Source: Chara braunii (Eukaryota > Streptophyta > Charophyceae > Charales > Characeae). Taken from it: a DNA stretch of 31,024 bases. Position numbers and translations under genes: made by a program. Positions within the stretch are counted from its first letter, which is position 1, and every line of letters begins with the position of its first letter. Of this stretch, positions 20,348 to 29,983 are shown one piece after another. The stretch covers positions 1,187,133 to 1,218,156 of the forward strand of contig BFEA01000470.1 in NCBI GenBank assembly GCA_003427395.1, read 5' to 3'. The notes under the pieces were generated by a model. The model worked only from the letters and a program-made list of their open reading frames with translations, was not told the origin of the DNA and searched no databases.

Positions 20348-21240
20348 TATGGGACGTGGCCAAGTCACTCTGGACCAAAATTACAGACTCCCCTTTCCCC
20401 AAGGGCGAGGAGTCGCTTCTGATAGGAAGTGACCCTCCGGCGGTCAGGCCTCGGTACCAGAAGCGCACCTTCCAGCTTATAAGGCAATACGTACTATGGA
20501 CAATATGGAAGAACAGATGGCAGCAGGCCATCGGAAACAAGCAAATGCACAGGCAAGAAGCGAAGGAGACACTCTACAATCCAGTGGAAACGGACATCCG
20601 GGCACAATGGAAGGGAATCCGCAATCAGGCCCAGCAAAACCCAATGCAAGCGAAGGACCTAACGGAAAATTTTCAAAAGAAGGTTTTGCTCCAAGGGAAG
20701 ATAGCAACGTTAGCAGGCTTGACGCTGACTTTCCACTGCTTTGAAAGATAGAGGGTTCAAACAAGAAGTAACGAGGGTTTGAGGTACTGAAGAGGTATTT
20801 AAAAGCTATAGGTAAGACAGTAATAGCGGAAGGGTAGTCATAGAATTTCAACCTCTGGGGCAGTTAGTTAGGTTATGCTAGGATAAAGGATAGAGCGGCT
20901 TGCCCGTTTTGTAGGGTGGGAGGAGGTGTCGGGGTAATGGGAATGATGAGTCACAGCGGTCGGTTTTAGGGCTTAAGATGGGGATGGATGGAAAAGTAGT
21001 AGGCAGGTTCTTTCACCTTCTGCGATTGTGTCCTTTGTTAATCCAGTTTTAGTCTTTGTTCAGGAATAGCGTGAAGCTTCATAGGAGAAAGGGACACTGG
21101 ACCCGGGTTCCAGCAAGAGCCAACTCTGGTAAGGGGCCCAGTCTTCCGGGTTGAGATGTGGAGAGATTCCCGGCCTCCTTTTGCTCCATATATAATAAAG
21201 CATGCTATTTCTTTAAAAAAAATAAAAAAATAAAAAAATA

Positions 21241-21375
21241 GAACGCATAATATATGCGTTAATCCAAAAATTACGGCTGTTTGAATAGAAATGCACATGC
21301 GTTGTGTTCGAATAGAAAGCAACTTATCGTTGTATTCGTTTACAATGCATATGCGTTATGTTCGGGGGAAGACGG
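21241..21375. mobile_element. Partial member of the TA-flanked palindromic family
   Basis: It ends in TTCGGGGGAAGACGG followed by TA (21376-21377), the same tip as the full element at 21567-22089. It contains the palindrome AACGCATA-ATA-TATGCGTT near 21,242 and repeated GAATAGAA and ATGCGTT modules. Its left terminus is missing at the LINE tail. Confidence 0.5.
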
Positions 21376-21566
21376 TAGTGCTACTGATCCACAGACTCAA
21401 GGCTGGAGCAACAGCAGCTGGCGTACCTATGTTTGCTGGGTCATTCCTGTTGTAAATAGTTCTGAGTTTCTCTAGCATCTTCGAGTAACAGCCCAGCAGG
21501 ACTCGGTTAGTGTACGAACTCTGGTTGGTCGGTATGCTAACCAGGTTAGTGCAGTGGCCTAACCTA

Positions 21567-22089
21567 CCATCTTCACCTGAAAATAACGCCCGGGCGTTAT
21601 ATTCAACTTACCCTAAAAAGATCAGATTTTCGTTTTTACTCTCTTTTTCTCCAATAGAACGCCCCTTCAAATATAACGCCTGGGCATTACATTTGAATGT
21701 TCCATGGGCAGAAGGCCTTGCCGAGGTAGTATACATGGGTTTGAAAGGGCGGGGACGGGGATATACATGGGTTTCAAAGGGGGTTGAAAGGGGGTTTGAT
21801 TTCCAAGGGGCATATTTCAGTTTGTTCTTTTTGTTTTTATTTTTTATTTCCGATTTTATAAGTAATTCTGTAGTGACCGTCAGCCAAAAGATGGTCACAG
21901 CGCAATTCTGGACAACATATTGTTTTTACAGAATTTTTTGATTCTTTTTTTGTTTTCGGAATTTTGGGTCCCCACCGAAGTTGCCACCATTTTACTGAAT
22001 ATAATGCCTGGGCGTTATAAACGAATATAATGCCCGGCGGGCATTACATTTGTATAGAACTTCCGGGCGTTATTTTCGGGTGAAGACGG
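21567..22089. mobile_element. TA-flanked element of palindromic modules
   Basis: The ends are CCATCTTCACCTGAAAATAA and, inverted, CCGTCTTCACCCGAAAATAA, each abutting TA (21565-21566 and 22090-22091). Inside are repeated self-complementary modules: ATAACGCCCGGGCGTTAT (21583-21600, perfect), a 30-bp near-palindrome at 21667-21696, ATAATGCCTGGGCGTTAT (22001-22018), and one at 22024-22051. It has no coding sequence. TA flanks suggest a TA-target DNA transposon (for example Tc1/mariner-like or another TA-duplicating type). I cannot assign a family. Confidence 0.7.
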
Positions 22090-22091
22090 TA

Positions 22092-22180
22092 GTTAGCGCA
22101 CTGACCCTGGTTAGTGCAGTGGCCCAACCTACTTAGTGCACTGACCCTGGTTTGTGCACTAACCAGGTAAAAAACCAACA
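22092..22180. repeat. Tandem repeat of a TTAGTGCACTGACCCTGG unit
   Basis: Related units GTTAGCGCACTGACCCTGG, GGTTAGTGCAGTGGCCCAAC and TTAGTGCACTGACCCTGG follow one another. A similar GGTTAGTGCAGTGGCCTAAC lies just left of the palindromic element (21544-21563), so the element inserted into this repeat. Confidence 0.65.
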
Positions 22181-23280
22181 CCCTGATTAGTGCAGGGCTT
22201 GCCTGACTCAGTCAGCACAACCAGCACAGCCAGCCTACCTATGCCTGCTTGTTCATTCCTCTCATCTAGCATCTTCAAGTACCAGGCCAGCTGCACTTAG
22301 TGAGTACAATGACTCAGGTTTGAGCAGGGCTTGTCTCAGTGAAGCAGCAATAACCATCAGAGAGCAGAGCTGTCTTTTTCCTCAGCAGCAACCAGCCCGT
22401 CCACGCTGCTTTTTTTTCCTCAGTTGGTTAGTGCAATGCTGGTCTGGGTGAAGCGCAATGAGCAGAAGAGATGAGTCCTTAGTCCTCCTCTTCGACCAAG
22501 CCTCTGACTGGTCTGGTTAGCGGAGTGACGGCGGTTCCTGGGGGTGATGGATCGTTGCTTGCGGATTCTCTTTTCTCATCATTGCTTTGACAACGCTTCT
22601 TCGAATGTGTGAAGATTATGTTTGCCTTCATGCGAACGCCTCATCATCGCGGATTGTTTTCATTCATATCCTTCATATCCTCTTGGACAGTTCTTTGAGC
22701 TTGGCTACGGTCGTTCTCAAGACTGGCTATGTTGGGAGGGACCGTGAGCACACCTTCCATCGGGACTCGATTAGACATGGGCCTGCAGATGCTAGGAGGG
22801 AGTGGTGCTTGCCATAGGGAACATCACGGAGGCCTACAGGAGTAGGTGATAGCTGGTGATACTTGAGAGGGTTGGTCAACCTTCAGCCCACGCTACCCCA
22901 TTTCCCATTTCGTGTTCTACGTCTTGCAATGAAGATCACATCTTTTTTTGCTCATCTGGATTGAAGCAAATGATTGCACTGACTCTTTGTTTGAATCTTT
23001 CACTGCTGAAGAGAGGAGATTGGGAGGGGGAGGAGGAGGAAGAGGAGAGATTTGGTTATGGAGGTTCATGGAAGGTAAAGCTCATCGAAGGGATCGGTCC
23101 CTTGGATGCATGAACTTCAATTGTACTGCAAATTTCTGGTGACAATGAATGTTGGGGGAGTAACTGGTTGAAGAGCCCCCCGATGGTGGAGAGACGGGGA
23201 TTGAGACATTGGTTTTCGTCTCATTGCAAAAAATTCCGTTTTTTTTTTTTTTTTTTTCTATGACTGAACTTTCGTCTGGT
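22181..23280. other. No gene recognised
   Basis: This is unique-looking sequence with short frames only and no motif I can name. A T run of about 19 bases lies near 23,240-23,258. Confidence 0.5.
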
Positions 23281-23352
23281 ATTCATTGTGGATAACCAGT
23301 GTGACTATCCATGGTAGCTATTCAGTGTGGATAACCGGTGTGACTATCCATG
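23279..23352. repeat. Two tandem copies of a roughly 40-bp unit
   Basis: GTGTGACTATCCATG occurs twice, each time preceded by TGTGGATAACC and one or two variable bases. Each unit also has a small GGATA/TATCC inverted repeat. Confidence 0.75.
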
Positions 23353-23866
23353 AGTGTCGATCGGAGATTCATTGGGACGCACGGCTGGCTGGATGGGGGG
23401 GAAGGAGAGGAGTGTGTTTCTAGAAGATAGGTATAAACCTTCATTCTTGGCCTCGGAGCGGAGCGTGGGCGGGAAGGAACAACAAATGCAGCATCCTTGT
23501 TAACAGATCCTGGAGTCCCTGGTCTTGAAACAGATTTACTTCCCCTTGATTCACTTCTGCATAAAAAGCAAACAAACAAACGTGCACAATCACACACATG
23601 CATAGTAAGCACCCGATGGAATCGTCTAAGACCTTCGGCAGGTCCGGGTAGGCGTAGGTCTAGGTCTAGGGTCCAGGTCTAGGATGTGTCGCTGTACGGA
23701 TCAACTTGCGATATGATATCATTAGGAAAGAATCGAAAAAACGAAATGATGCCTCCTGGAGTAGACTGTCCTTAGGGGTCTTCACAATCCATCTGATCTC
23801 CCAAATGCCTGAGTACTAAGGGCATCTTCTGAGGCCTCACCTCCAACCTCTACTACGACCTGGAAC
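23353..23866. other. No gene recognised
   Basis: There is a short run of AGGTCTAGGTCTAGG near 23,655-23,685. I see no coding motif. Confidence 0.5.
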
Positions 23867-23867
23867 T

Positions 23868-23934
23868 TAAAAAAAAAAAAAAAAAAAAAACAATCACATG
23901 CACAGACGGACGCAATGCACAAGCAAGGGGGGGG

Positions 23935-23969
<35 letters not shown>

Positions 23970-23972
23970 AGN

Positions 23973-24034
<62 letters not shown>
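23868..24034. repeat. A-runs and (AG)n microsatellite with one N
   Basis: One A run is at about 23868-23890. A second, of about 30, follows eight G near 23928-23966 and passes directly into AG dinucleotides to 24,034, with an ambiguous base at 23,972. Base calls here are probably unreliable. Confidence 0.95.
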
Positions 24035-24037
<3 letters not shown>

Positions 24038-24534
24038 CTTTCAGTTTACGGTTTAGCAATCTTTCTTTTCTCTTTTAATAATTCACGGCCTGATGGGCCA
24101 GGGATCATATGTCAAACTCGTCAGAACAGATACTTCATTCGCTTGTTACAACAAGCTCACAGCACCATCTGCCCTCGCTCCGTTGGTACACCCATGAACT
24201 GTTGAAACACCGACCTGACTTCGAGTTCCAATGGAATGGATGAGTAATACCTCTGAATTTACCGGGGGCTGGTCAGTCCACAAATGATATCTCAAGGTTG
24301 TCGCCTTCTGAAGTGAAAAAAAAAAAAGAACAAGAAAACACCATTCAATGCATTCATGTAGAAGAATATAGCACATTATGCGAGGCTTTACTCTTGTGGA
24401 GGACACAATGTGCGAATAAAATAACTAGAGCGTCCTCACAGATTCTCCAGGATCGCCCTTCTGCCTCTGTCAGACTGGAAAAGGTGGCGGCAGGGCACTG
24501 TCTCGTTATGTCTGGGTTGCAAGCCTGATGTACT

Positions 24535-25035
24535 GACCGACTAATTGATCTGACTGACTGACTGATTGACTGCATGTACTGACAGCCAGCCTGACAGACT
24601 GACAGACTGACAGACTGACAGACTGACAGATTGACTGTAATGAGAGATTTGACAGACGGTCGGATTGACTGGAAGACTGAGAGTCGTACACACTGACAGG
24701 CGGAAAGACTAACTGACTAACAAATTGACAGATTGGCACACACTGAGGGCCAGATCCCACTGGCAAAGAGGATTGGAATAAGTGGCTGAGTCTGGACGTG
24801 TTCCACACAGAGATGCAGAAAAGCAGTTCAATCACAATTGTTTGCACCTGTCCATAAACATCTCCAGATTCAGAGGCTGATTCCAATCCTCTTTGCCAGT
24901 GGGAGCTGGCCCTGATTGACTGAGAGGCTAACTGATTGATTGAAGTAGTGTACCGACTGACAGACTGACATATTCTCTGACTGACAGACTGACAAACTGA
25001 CATATGACATGCTGTCGCTGACAGGCAGACTGACT
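24535..25035. repeat. CTGACAGA/CTGACTGA-rich tandem repeat region
   Basis: Tetra- and octanucleotide units (GACTGACA, TGACTGAT) recur throughout, purest at about 24589-24634. The region is interrupted by the 166-bp inverted-repeat element. Confidence 0.85.
24747..24912. mobile_element. 166-bp MITE with 33-bp terminal inverted repeats
   Basis: The ends, GGGCCAGATCCCACTGG and inverted GGGCCAGCTCCCACTGG, continue as identical inverted repeats (GCAAAGAGGATTGGAAT) with a single mismatch in 33. TGA flanks both sides (24744-24746 and 24913-24915). A 3-bp duplication and a GGGCC tip suit PIF/Harbinger, but TGA is common in the surrounding repeat, so the duplication is weak evidence. Confidence 0.8.
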
Positions 25036-25144
25036 GCCTGACTGATTCATTGTACAAACATCGCTGACATACTTACTGTGCTGCACTCCACTGTACCCTA
25101 CTGCCGTTGGCAAGGTCAACTGACCGACCAACCAACCGAGTACT

Positions 25145-25185
25145 GGATGGATGGATGGATGTATGTGGGTGGGTGGGTGGGTGGA
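25145..25185. repeat. (TGGA)n and (GGGT)n short tandem repeats
   Basis: A run of GGAT units is followed by a run of GGGT units. Confidence 0.85.
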
Positions 25186-26485
25186 CAGACAGGGGACTGC
25201 TGCACCAACAGACCAACTGATTGATGAAATGCACAACATCTCATTCCAACACGCAATACGCTGGCTGGCATCCCCTTCAAAGCTTTCAACTGATGTCCGT
25301 TGACGTAAGAACTGATCTTCTGTGGCAGCTTTGAAGATATGATGATTGTGTCTGTGTGCTTGTGTATAATCGAAGTCGGAAACAAACCCGCATCTGACGG
25401 CAATCAATCGACGTTTTCACAACTAATGACAAACATCGACATTCCAAATCGCCTTGCATCCGACGGCAAGTGATCACAGTCAATCTGTGTTGCAAATCAA
25501 ATTCCATCTGATAGCAAATTGGCAAGCAATCACTCTGTGTTGGGTACAACTGTCTGCAATCACTTGTACAGGTGACCAAAAGCCTATCACTTTGATTGAT
25601 GTCACTAATTGCACATTGATTCTTTCGATTGCCTGCATCATCACAAAGCGATCAGAAAAGAAAAGAATAGCTTTCCAGAAGCTAATTTGTGTCAAGTTAT
25701 GAACAATGTAAACACCTGCACTGTAGTATTTGTCATTCTTTTTTTTTCTTTTTTTTGGAAAGCTGTCTTTTCCTCACATATGGGATAGCTGTATTCACTA
25801 CGCTATTCTCGTCTCTCAATATTTCTTCTTCACGCTGCAATTCTAAGTCCAGTTTGTCCGTTTTTTATACCGGTAGCATAGCATGGGAGGCGAAAGGCTA
25901 TGGGTTGGGTACTCAGCATCCAGATATGGGTAATAGAACCGAGTAATCGCCCTAAGGTATCCCAGCCTACCTAAGCAAACTTTACTCTGTGCGGGGAGTA
26001 GTACCCGGGATCCTAACCCCTAGTGAGGGATGGCAAGACTTCATTCCAATTGGGGGGGAAATTTTTTTTATGTTTCTTTTTTTACTTTTTTCCGGGGGGG
26101 GGGAGGGGATTCCGAGGGAGGGGGGAAGAGACAGGTTTGATTTAGGTGTTTGTCAGGTGCACCTGTACATGTCGCGAAGTCTGTTCATCTTCCTCGGCGA
26201 GACGACTTCATCCTCTGCGTGTTACACAAGAAACACACTATCAGTCAAATGGGCAGCAAAATCTAGAGAGCAATGGGTCAGCGAATGAGCAAGAGTCGAT
26301 CATATGACTATTTGATTTCAGTCCACGCTGACAATCTGAATTCAACTGACGATTAGACAGCTCATTCTGTCACTCATCAGTCATGAGCAGTAGGGACTGG
26401 TTTCCAAGGTTGATTGGACCACATTCCAGGAGCCACTGCATTTACACAATGTGCTGCTATGTTTAGATCTTGCATGTTGACCAAC
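25186..26485. other. No gene recognised
   Basis: Diverged repeats of a CATCYGACGGCAA-type phrase occur at about 25390-25520. There is T-rich sequence near 25740 and G runs near 26,050-26,125. I see no coding motif. Confidence 0.45.
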
Positions 26486-26489
26486 CATG

Positions 26490-27619
26490 TACAAGGAATA
26501 TGAGCGAGAGCGATAGACAGAAAACCAAGTTGCAAAATCATGAAGTAGCCCAGATAGTCATGTACCAAGCAGAGAGCACAATGCACCAAGATTCTATCCA
26601 AATATAAAAGAGCAATACAATGAACTCGTATGCCAGTGTTGACGCTCTCTGGTCACACCAACACAGTGTCCAATGTCGCTCCTACTGTATGGCGCCCAGC
26701 GCCCAGCCTACACTACTCAGCCTATCGACACCTATCTACGTTCGTGCAACTGGATCACACCGAAGTCGAAGACCAATGTACGCGACGTCATCACCAATGC
26801 CGACCACCAGCATACACCAGGTACGTTCTCTCTTCTCCCCTCATCACCCCTCGTCTCCCCACCTCATGCGCCTCCTACCCGAAGACCACCATCACCATCA
26901 CCTGCCTGCGCCCCAGCTGCCCGGCTATGGCTGCTGTGCGCCCTCTGCCTCAGAAGCACCCCTCTCACCACTGCACCCGTGCGCACGTCCGACCAGCAGC
27001 GCCCATGCAGACACCAGCGCAACAATGCAGCATCGTGTCCGCATTGCCTGCGAAGGCCAGAATGAGCCTGCCTGGGCGAGGCACTTTCCTTTATGGAAAG
27101 TGCGGCCCTGTGTCTGGCTGCGTGGCCCTGGCCTGGGAACTTTCCAGTAGCTTCCAGTCGGGCCCCAGTGTCTGTGCCCAGGCCCACCTCTGCTGTTACT
27201 CCCTGAGCCCTTTTCAGTTGGGCACCTCCAGACAGCCGTCCAGCCTCCAAGTGTTTGCCACATTCTCATTGGCTCGCGGAGGTTGTGTGACGACAATGCT
27301 TTCTCATTCGTTCGCGGCGACTGCGTGATGTGTTGGCCTCCCACTGTGTGTGCCCAGGGTGCAACCAACCGGGGCCCTGGGCTCAACTGTGAAGCGCAGC
27401 TATTGTTTCTGGAAGGAGCCAGCAGAGGCTCACATTGCTTTGTAGCCACCTGGCGTGCTGCAACTGTCTGATACCCCACATATGGAAAAATGTTGAAAAG
27501 GGGCTTCACGTAGAGATTCAGGCCCCGCCTTCACTTAGGGCGGGCACAATCCTTGCTGGGGGCCACGGCCCAGAACACTTGGATGTCTGTGAGGGCCTCG
27601 TGAGGGCTCATTCCTCGCA
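26490..27619 (-). mobile_element. Solo LTR, family 1 copy B
   Basis: On the minus strand it starts TGCGAGGAATGAGCCC and ends CCTTGTA (terminal CA changed to TA), flanked by an exact 4-bp duplication CATG (26486-26489 and 27620-27623). It is similar over its full length to copy A in inverted orientation, about 18 kb away. It includes the conserved plus-strand CCAG/GTACGT at 26817-26826 and CCGGCTATGGCTG at 26921. Confidence 0.8.
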
Positions 27620-27623
27620 CATG

Positions 27624-28984
27624 TGGCGATGGATTGATTAAGCCTCCCGTGCAGGGAACAAGGGCCCAAGCTTTTTTTTTTCTTTTTTTTTTTTCAGCTG
27701 GTAAATTTATTTTAAGCTGGAAACAGGGTCCAGCATCCCCTTACAAGAGAACAAGCAGAACGCTTCCAACCCTGAGACAGCGGCATTGATTACTTCCTGC
27801 AAGAACCTCACTTTCAACATGCATACATATAGATGCTGATGGCTGATGAACTCTCAGAAGGCAGAATCAGCAACAAGCGTGAGATGGCGCACCGCGCCTA
27901 CACAGAAAACTCAGATACATGGCCCTTGGCCAGAAACTCCGTACAAGTCAACTTGTCACAGCTTGCGGCTATGGCGTCCGAACGCCATTCTTTATTCCCA
28001 CCCGTACACTGTGTCCACCATCAGACTCACTCGCAAATACACACATGCTAGGATCTACCCTGAATGTCCACGCAAGCACATACACACACACTACGTCCTA
28101 TCTGTTGACGTCAGCAACCTAGCGGCTATGGTCGCCATCATCTTCCTCCTCTACTAGTGGCTATGGCCGCTGCCCTCTTCTTCGCCGGGCACCTGCAGAC
28201 CTCCAACGCACAAGTCGCACTAGCAGCACTTCCGCATGGCTCACAGGCGAATGAATGAATAGCTGGGCGCTGCCTCTTTATTTATACCATTTCGTTGTGG
28301 CCTGGCCTGCCTTCTGTCCCGGGCCCAAGGAATGTGCAGCCCCACCTTGTCCTTGCTGACTAGACGAGGTTGACTGGGACTGCGACTGCGACTGGACTGT
28401 ACTTTGCTGACTCACCTACGGACGACTGACTTCTACAGCCTTGAAAGGTTGAGTTGACGATTCTAGAACCACCTAGGCTACGACTGACTGACCCTTCGCC
28501 ATACTTAGACCTAACCTCCCCCTCGCTGACTCAGCTAACCTACTGACTTCTAGAAGATCCTGGGCTAAGGGCGGACAGACCCTTAGGGCTACTAATCCTA
28601 TAGTCTACGGTTCAAGTCCACACGACCCGAACTACATACACAACACACAGACATACGTTTTAAGAGACAGGTCGCAGGTTCAAGGCACACAGGGCGTCGG
28701 GTCACTGTACAAGGGTATGGGATAGGTCTAGCGATCGAGCCCTGGGATCTGCACTTGCCGCACGAACTGGGTGGAGACCCTTTCAGATTTATCTCCGCTC
28801 AACCCCTGTCCTCCTTAACCACTAAGCATTCCATCAAGCTACACCTTGTCTCCATAAATAACCTGGGCCCAAGCTAGGCCCAGCCAGATTGGAAATCTGG
28901 AATTGCAGCCAGGTGCATAATCTGGAGTTCCAGCCAGGTGAAGTACAGTTTGCAGATAATCAAATTCTAGACCAGTTTCCTTTG
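27624..28984. other. No gene; dispersed repeat fragments
   Basis: Includes a T-rich run at about 27671-27694, a CCCTTACA-type repeat start near 27,738, three GGCTATGG motifs (27967, 28124, 28159) and GACTGC/GACTGA runs near 28,375-28,400. A repeat with 30,095-30,118 is listed separately. Confidence 0.45.
27769..27795 (+). repeat. Dispersed repeat shared with 30.1 kb
   Basis: ACCCTGAGACAGCGGCATTG matches ACCCTGAGACAGCAGCATTG at 30,095-30,118. Both lie some tens of bases after a CCCTTACA motif, so a larger diverged repeat family is likely. Confidence 0.55.
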
Positions 28985-29515
28985 AAACTTTGGAGGTCAT
29001 CTGAGAGGAAGAGGAAAGGAAGAGGGGAGGAGGAGGGGATGAAGAGGGGAGGAAGAGAAGAGGAAGAGGAGAGGAAGAGGGGAGGAAGAGGGGAGGAAGA
29101 GGGGAGGAAGAGGAAGAGGAGAGGAAGAGGAGAGGAAGAGGAGAGGAAGGGGAGAGAAAGGGGAGAGGAAGAGGAGAAAGAGGAGAGGAAGAGGAGGGGA
29201 ATGGGAGAGAAAGGGGAGAGGAAGAGGAGAAAGAGGAGACGAAGAGGAGAGGAGGAGGGGGGGGGGGCAGGAGGAGGAGAGGAGCAGAGGAGGAGAGGAG
29301 ATGATGAAGAGAAGAAAAGGATAGCCACAGTGGGCAGAGGACAGTTGCACATATAGATACAACAACACCAAGAAAAGCCATGAGGAGGATGAAGATGATA
29401 AGGAGGAGGGAGGAGGAGGAGAAGCAGGAGGAGAAGAGGAGGAGGAGCACGAGGAGTAGGAGGAAGAGGAGAAGGAGGAGGAGGAGCAGGAGAGAAGGAC
29501 GAAGGGAGGAAGAGG
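28985..29515. repeat. Polypurine tract (GAGGAA-type), two blocks
   Basis: Nearly pure G/A sequence runs at about 28995-29325 and again at about 29378-29515, made of GGAAGAGGA-like units with internal near-duplications of about 60 bp. The long open frames it produces on both strands are compositional and not genes. Confidence 0.9.
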
Positions 29516-29947
29516 TCCAAAGAAGCTACATGTCCAGATCAATACAGCTGTTGGGAGTTGAGAACTGGAAGTAGTGTGAACACTGTAGTACTTACTGTTG
29601 CATACTTTGAAATAAAGAAGCAATAGCTCCTCTGGTATGTCAGTAGCAAGTCTGACGCGTTCGTTTGATTGCCACAAAAAATTGCCTTCATAGTCTGCAG
29701 ACACACAAGTTGTTGCCACACAGATTGGCATGCACAGAAAGGAGTTGAAAAGACAAATTGCCATGATATCACAATCCAAACAGAGACAGCATTCAAACGA
29801 AATCCAAAATTCCTTTCTTTTCTTTCTCCCCCGGAAACAAGCAATAAACAGGTTTAGCGTCCCTTACAATTTCCATCCTGTAATGGGACGCTGGGCCCGT
29901 TTTCCAGCAGGTGAAGCTCCCCACCAATAGATGGAGCCTCTCCCCGG

Positions 29948-29983
29948 TGCTAGTGGTGTCTGCTCTCACCAGCACCACTAGCA
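29948..29983. other. Perfect 11-bp inverted repeat (hairpin)
   Basis: TGCTAGTGGTG (29948-29958) and CACCACTAGCA (29973-29983) pair fully across a 14-base loop. Its role is unknown. It lies between two CCCTTACAATTT motifs (near 29,863 and 30,048). Confidence 0.7.

Larger units (their letters stand above)
17617..20751 (+). pseudogene. LINE reverse transcriptase (ORF2-like), broken
   Basis: This is a non-LTR reverse transcriptase of the type common in plants, and would copy LINE RNA at a nicked target. Visible in order: the N-terminal RT0-like region (SPNKTPGKDGLTMEFW), the catalytic block FFDFEKAYDQVN (about 18190-18222), SVRQGDPL (18369-18383), FADD (18516-18527) in place of the usual YADD, and YLGV near 18,729. 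A thumb region follows with W and K/R-rich motifs. Near the end, CTQC-ETLRHCLLSC-AVYLWD fits the zf-RVT zinc-binding segment. Breaks are TAA at 18094-18096, TGA at 18169-18171, frameshifts near 18280, 19040-19290 and 20140, and the adapter insertion. It has no endonuclease domain and is certainly non-functional as assembled. Confidence 0.85.
17617..21240 (+). mobile_element. 5'-truncated LINE retrotransposon with A-rich tail
   Basis: The element starts within the reverse transcriptase region (no endonuclease is seen). It runs through the RT, a C-terminal region and a zinc-knuckle-like segment, and ends after about 490 bp of untranslated sequence in an A-rich tail (21214-21240). The 5' break lies inside LTR copy E. 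An 86-bp assembly artefact sits at 20262-20347. Just after the tail comes a fragment of the TA-flanked palindromic family. Confidence 0.8.

Noticed and set aside
23640-23690. TAGGTC/TAGGG run as interstitial telomere repeat
   Set aside because: The units are irregular and do not match the TTTAGGG plant telomere repeat.
24535-25035. Possible CRISPR-like array
   Set aside because: The repeats are short contiguous microsatellite units without spacers, in a eukaryotic context.
26620-27509. Plus- and minus-strand frames of 176-232 codons
   Set aside because: They lie entirely inside solo LTR copy B, and the matching frames in copy A are shifted and broken, as expected of non-coding LTR sequence.
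28605-28845. B-box-like GGTTCAAGTCC and, on the minus strand, an A-box-like CTTAGTGGTTAAGG
   Set aside because: They are on opposite strands or wrongly spaced, and no cloverleaf forms; a tRNA-derived SINE is possible but not supported.
28985-29780. Long open frames on both strands (up to about 260 codons)
   Set aside because: They arise from the polypurine/polypyrimidine composition, giving Ser/Pro/Leu-rich or Glu/Arg-rich low-complexity products without any domain.
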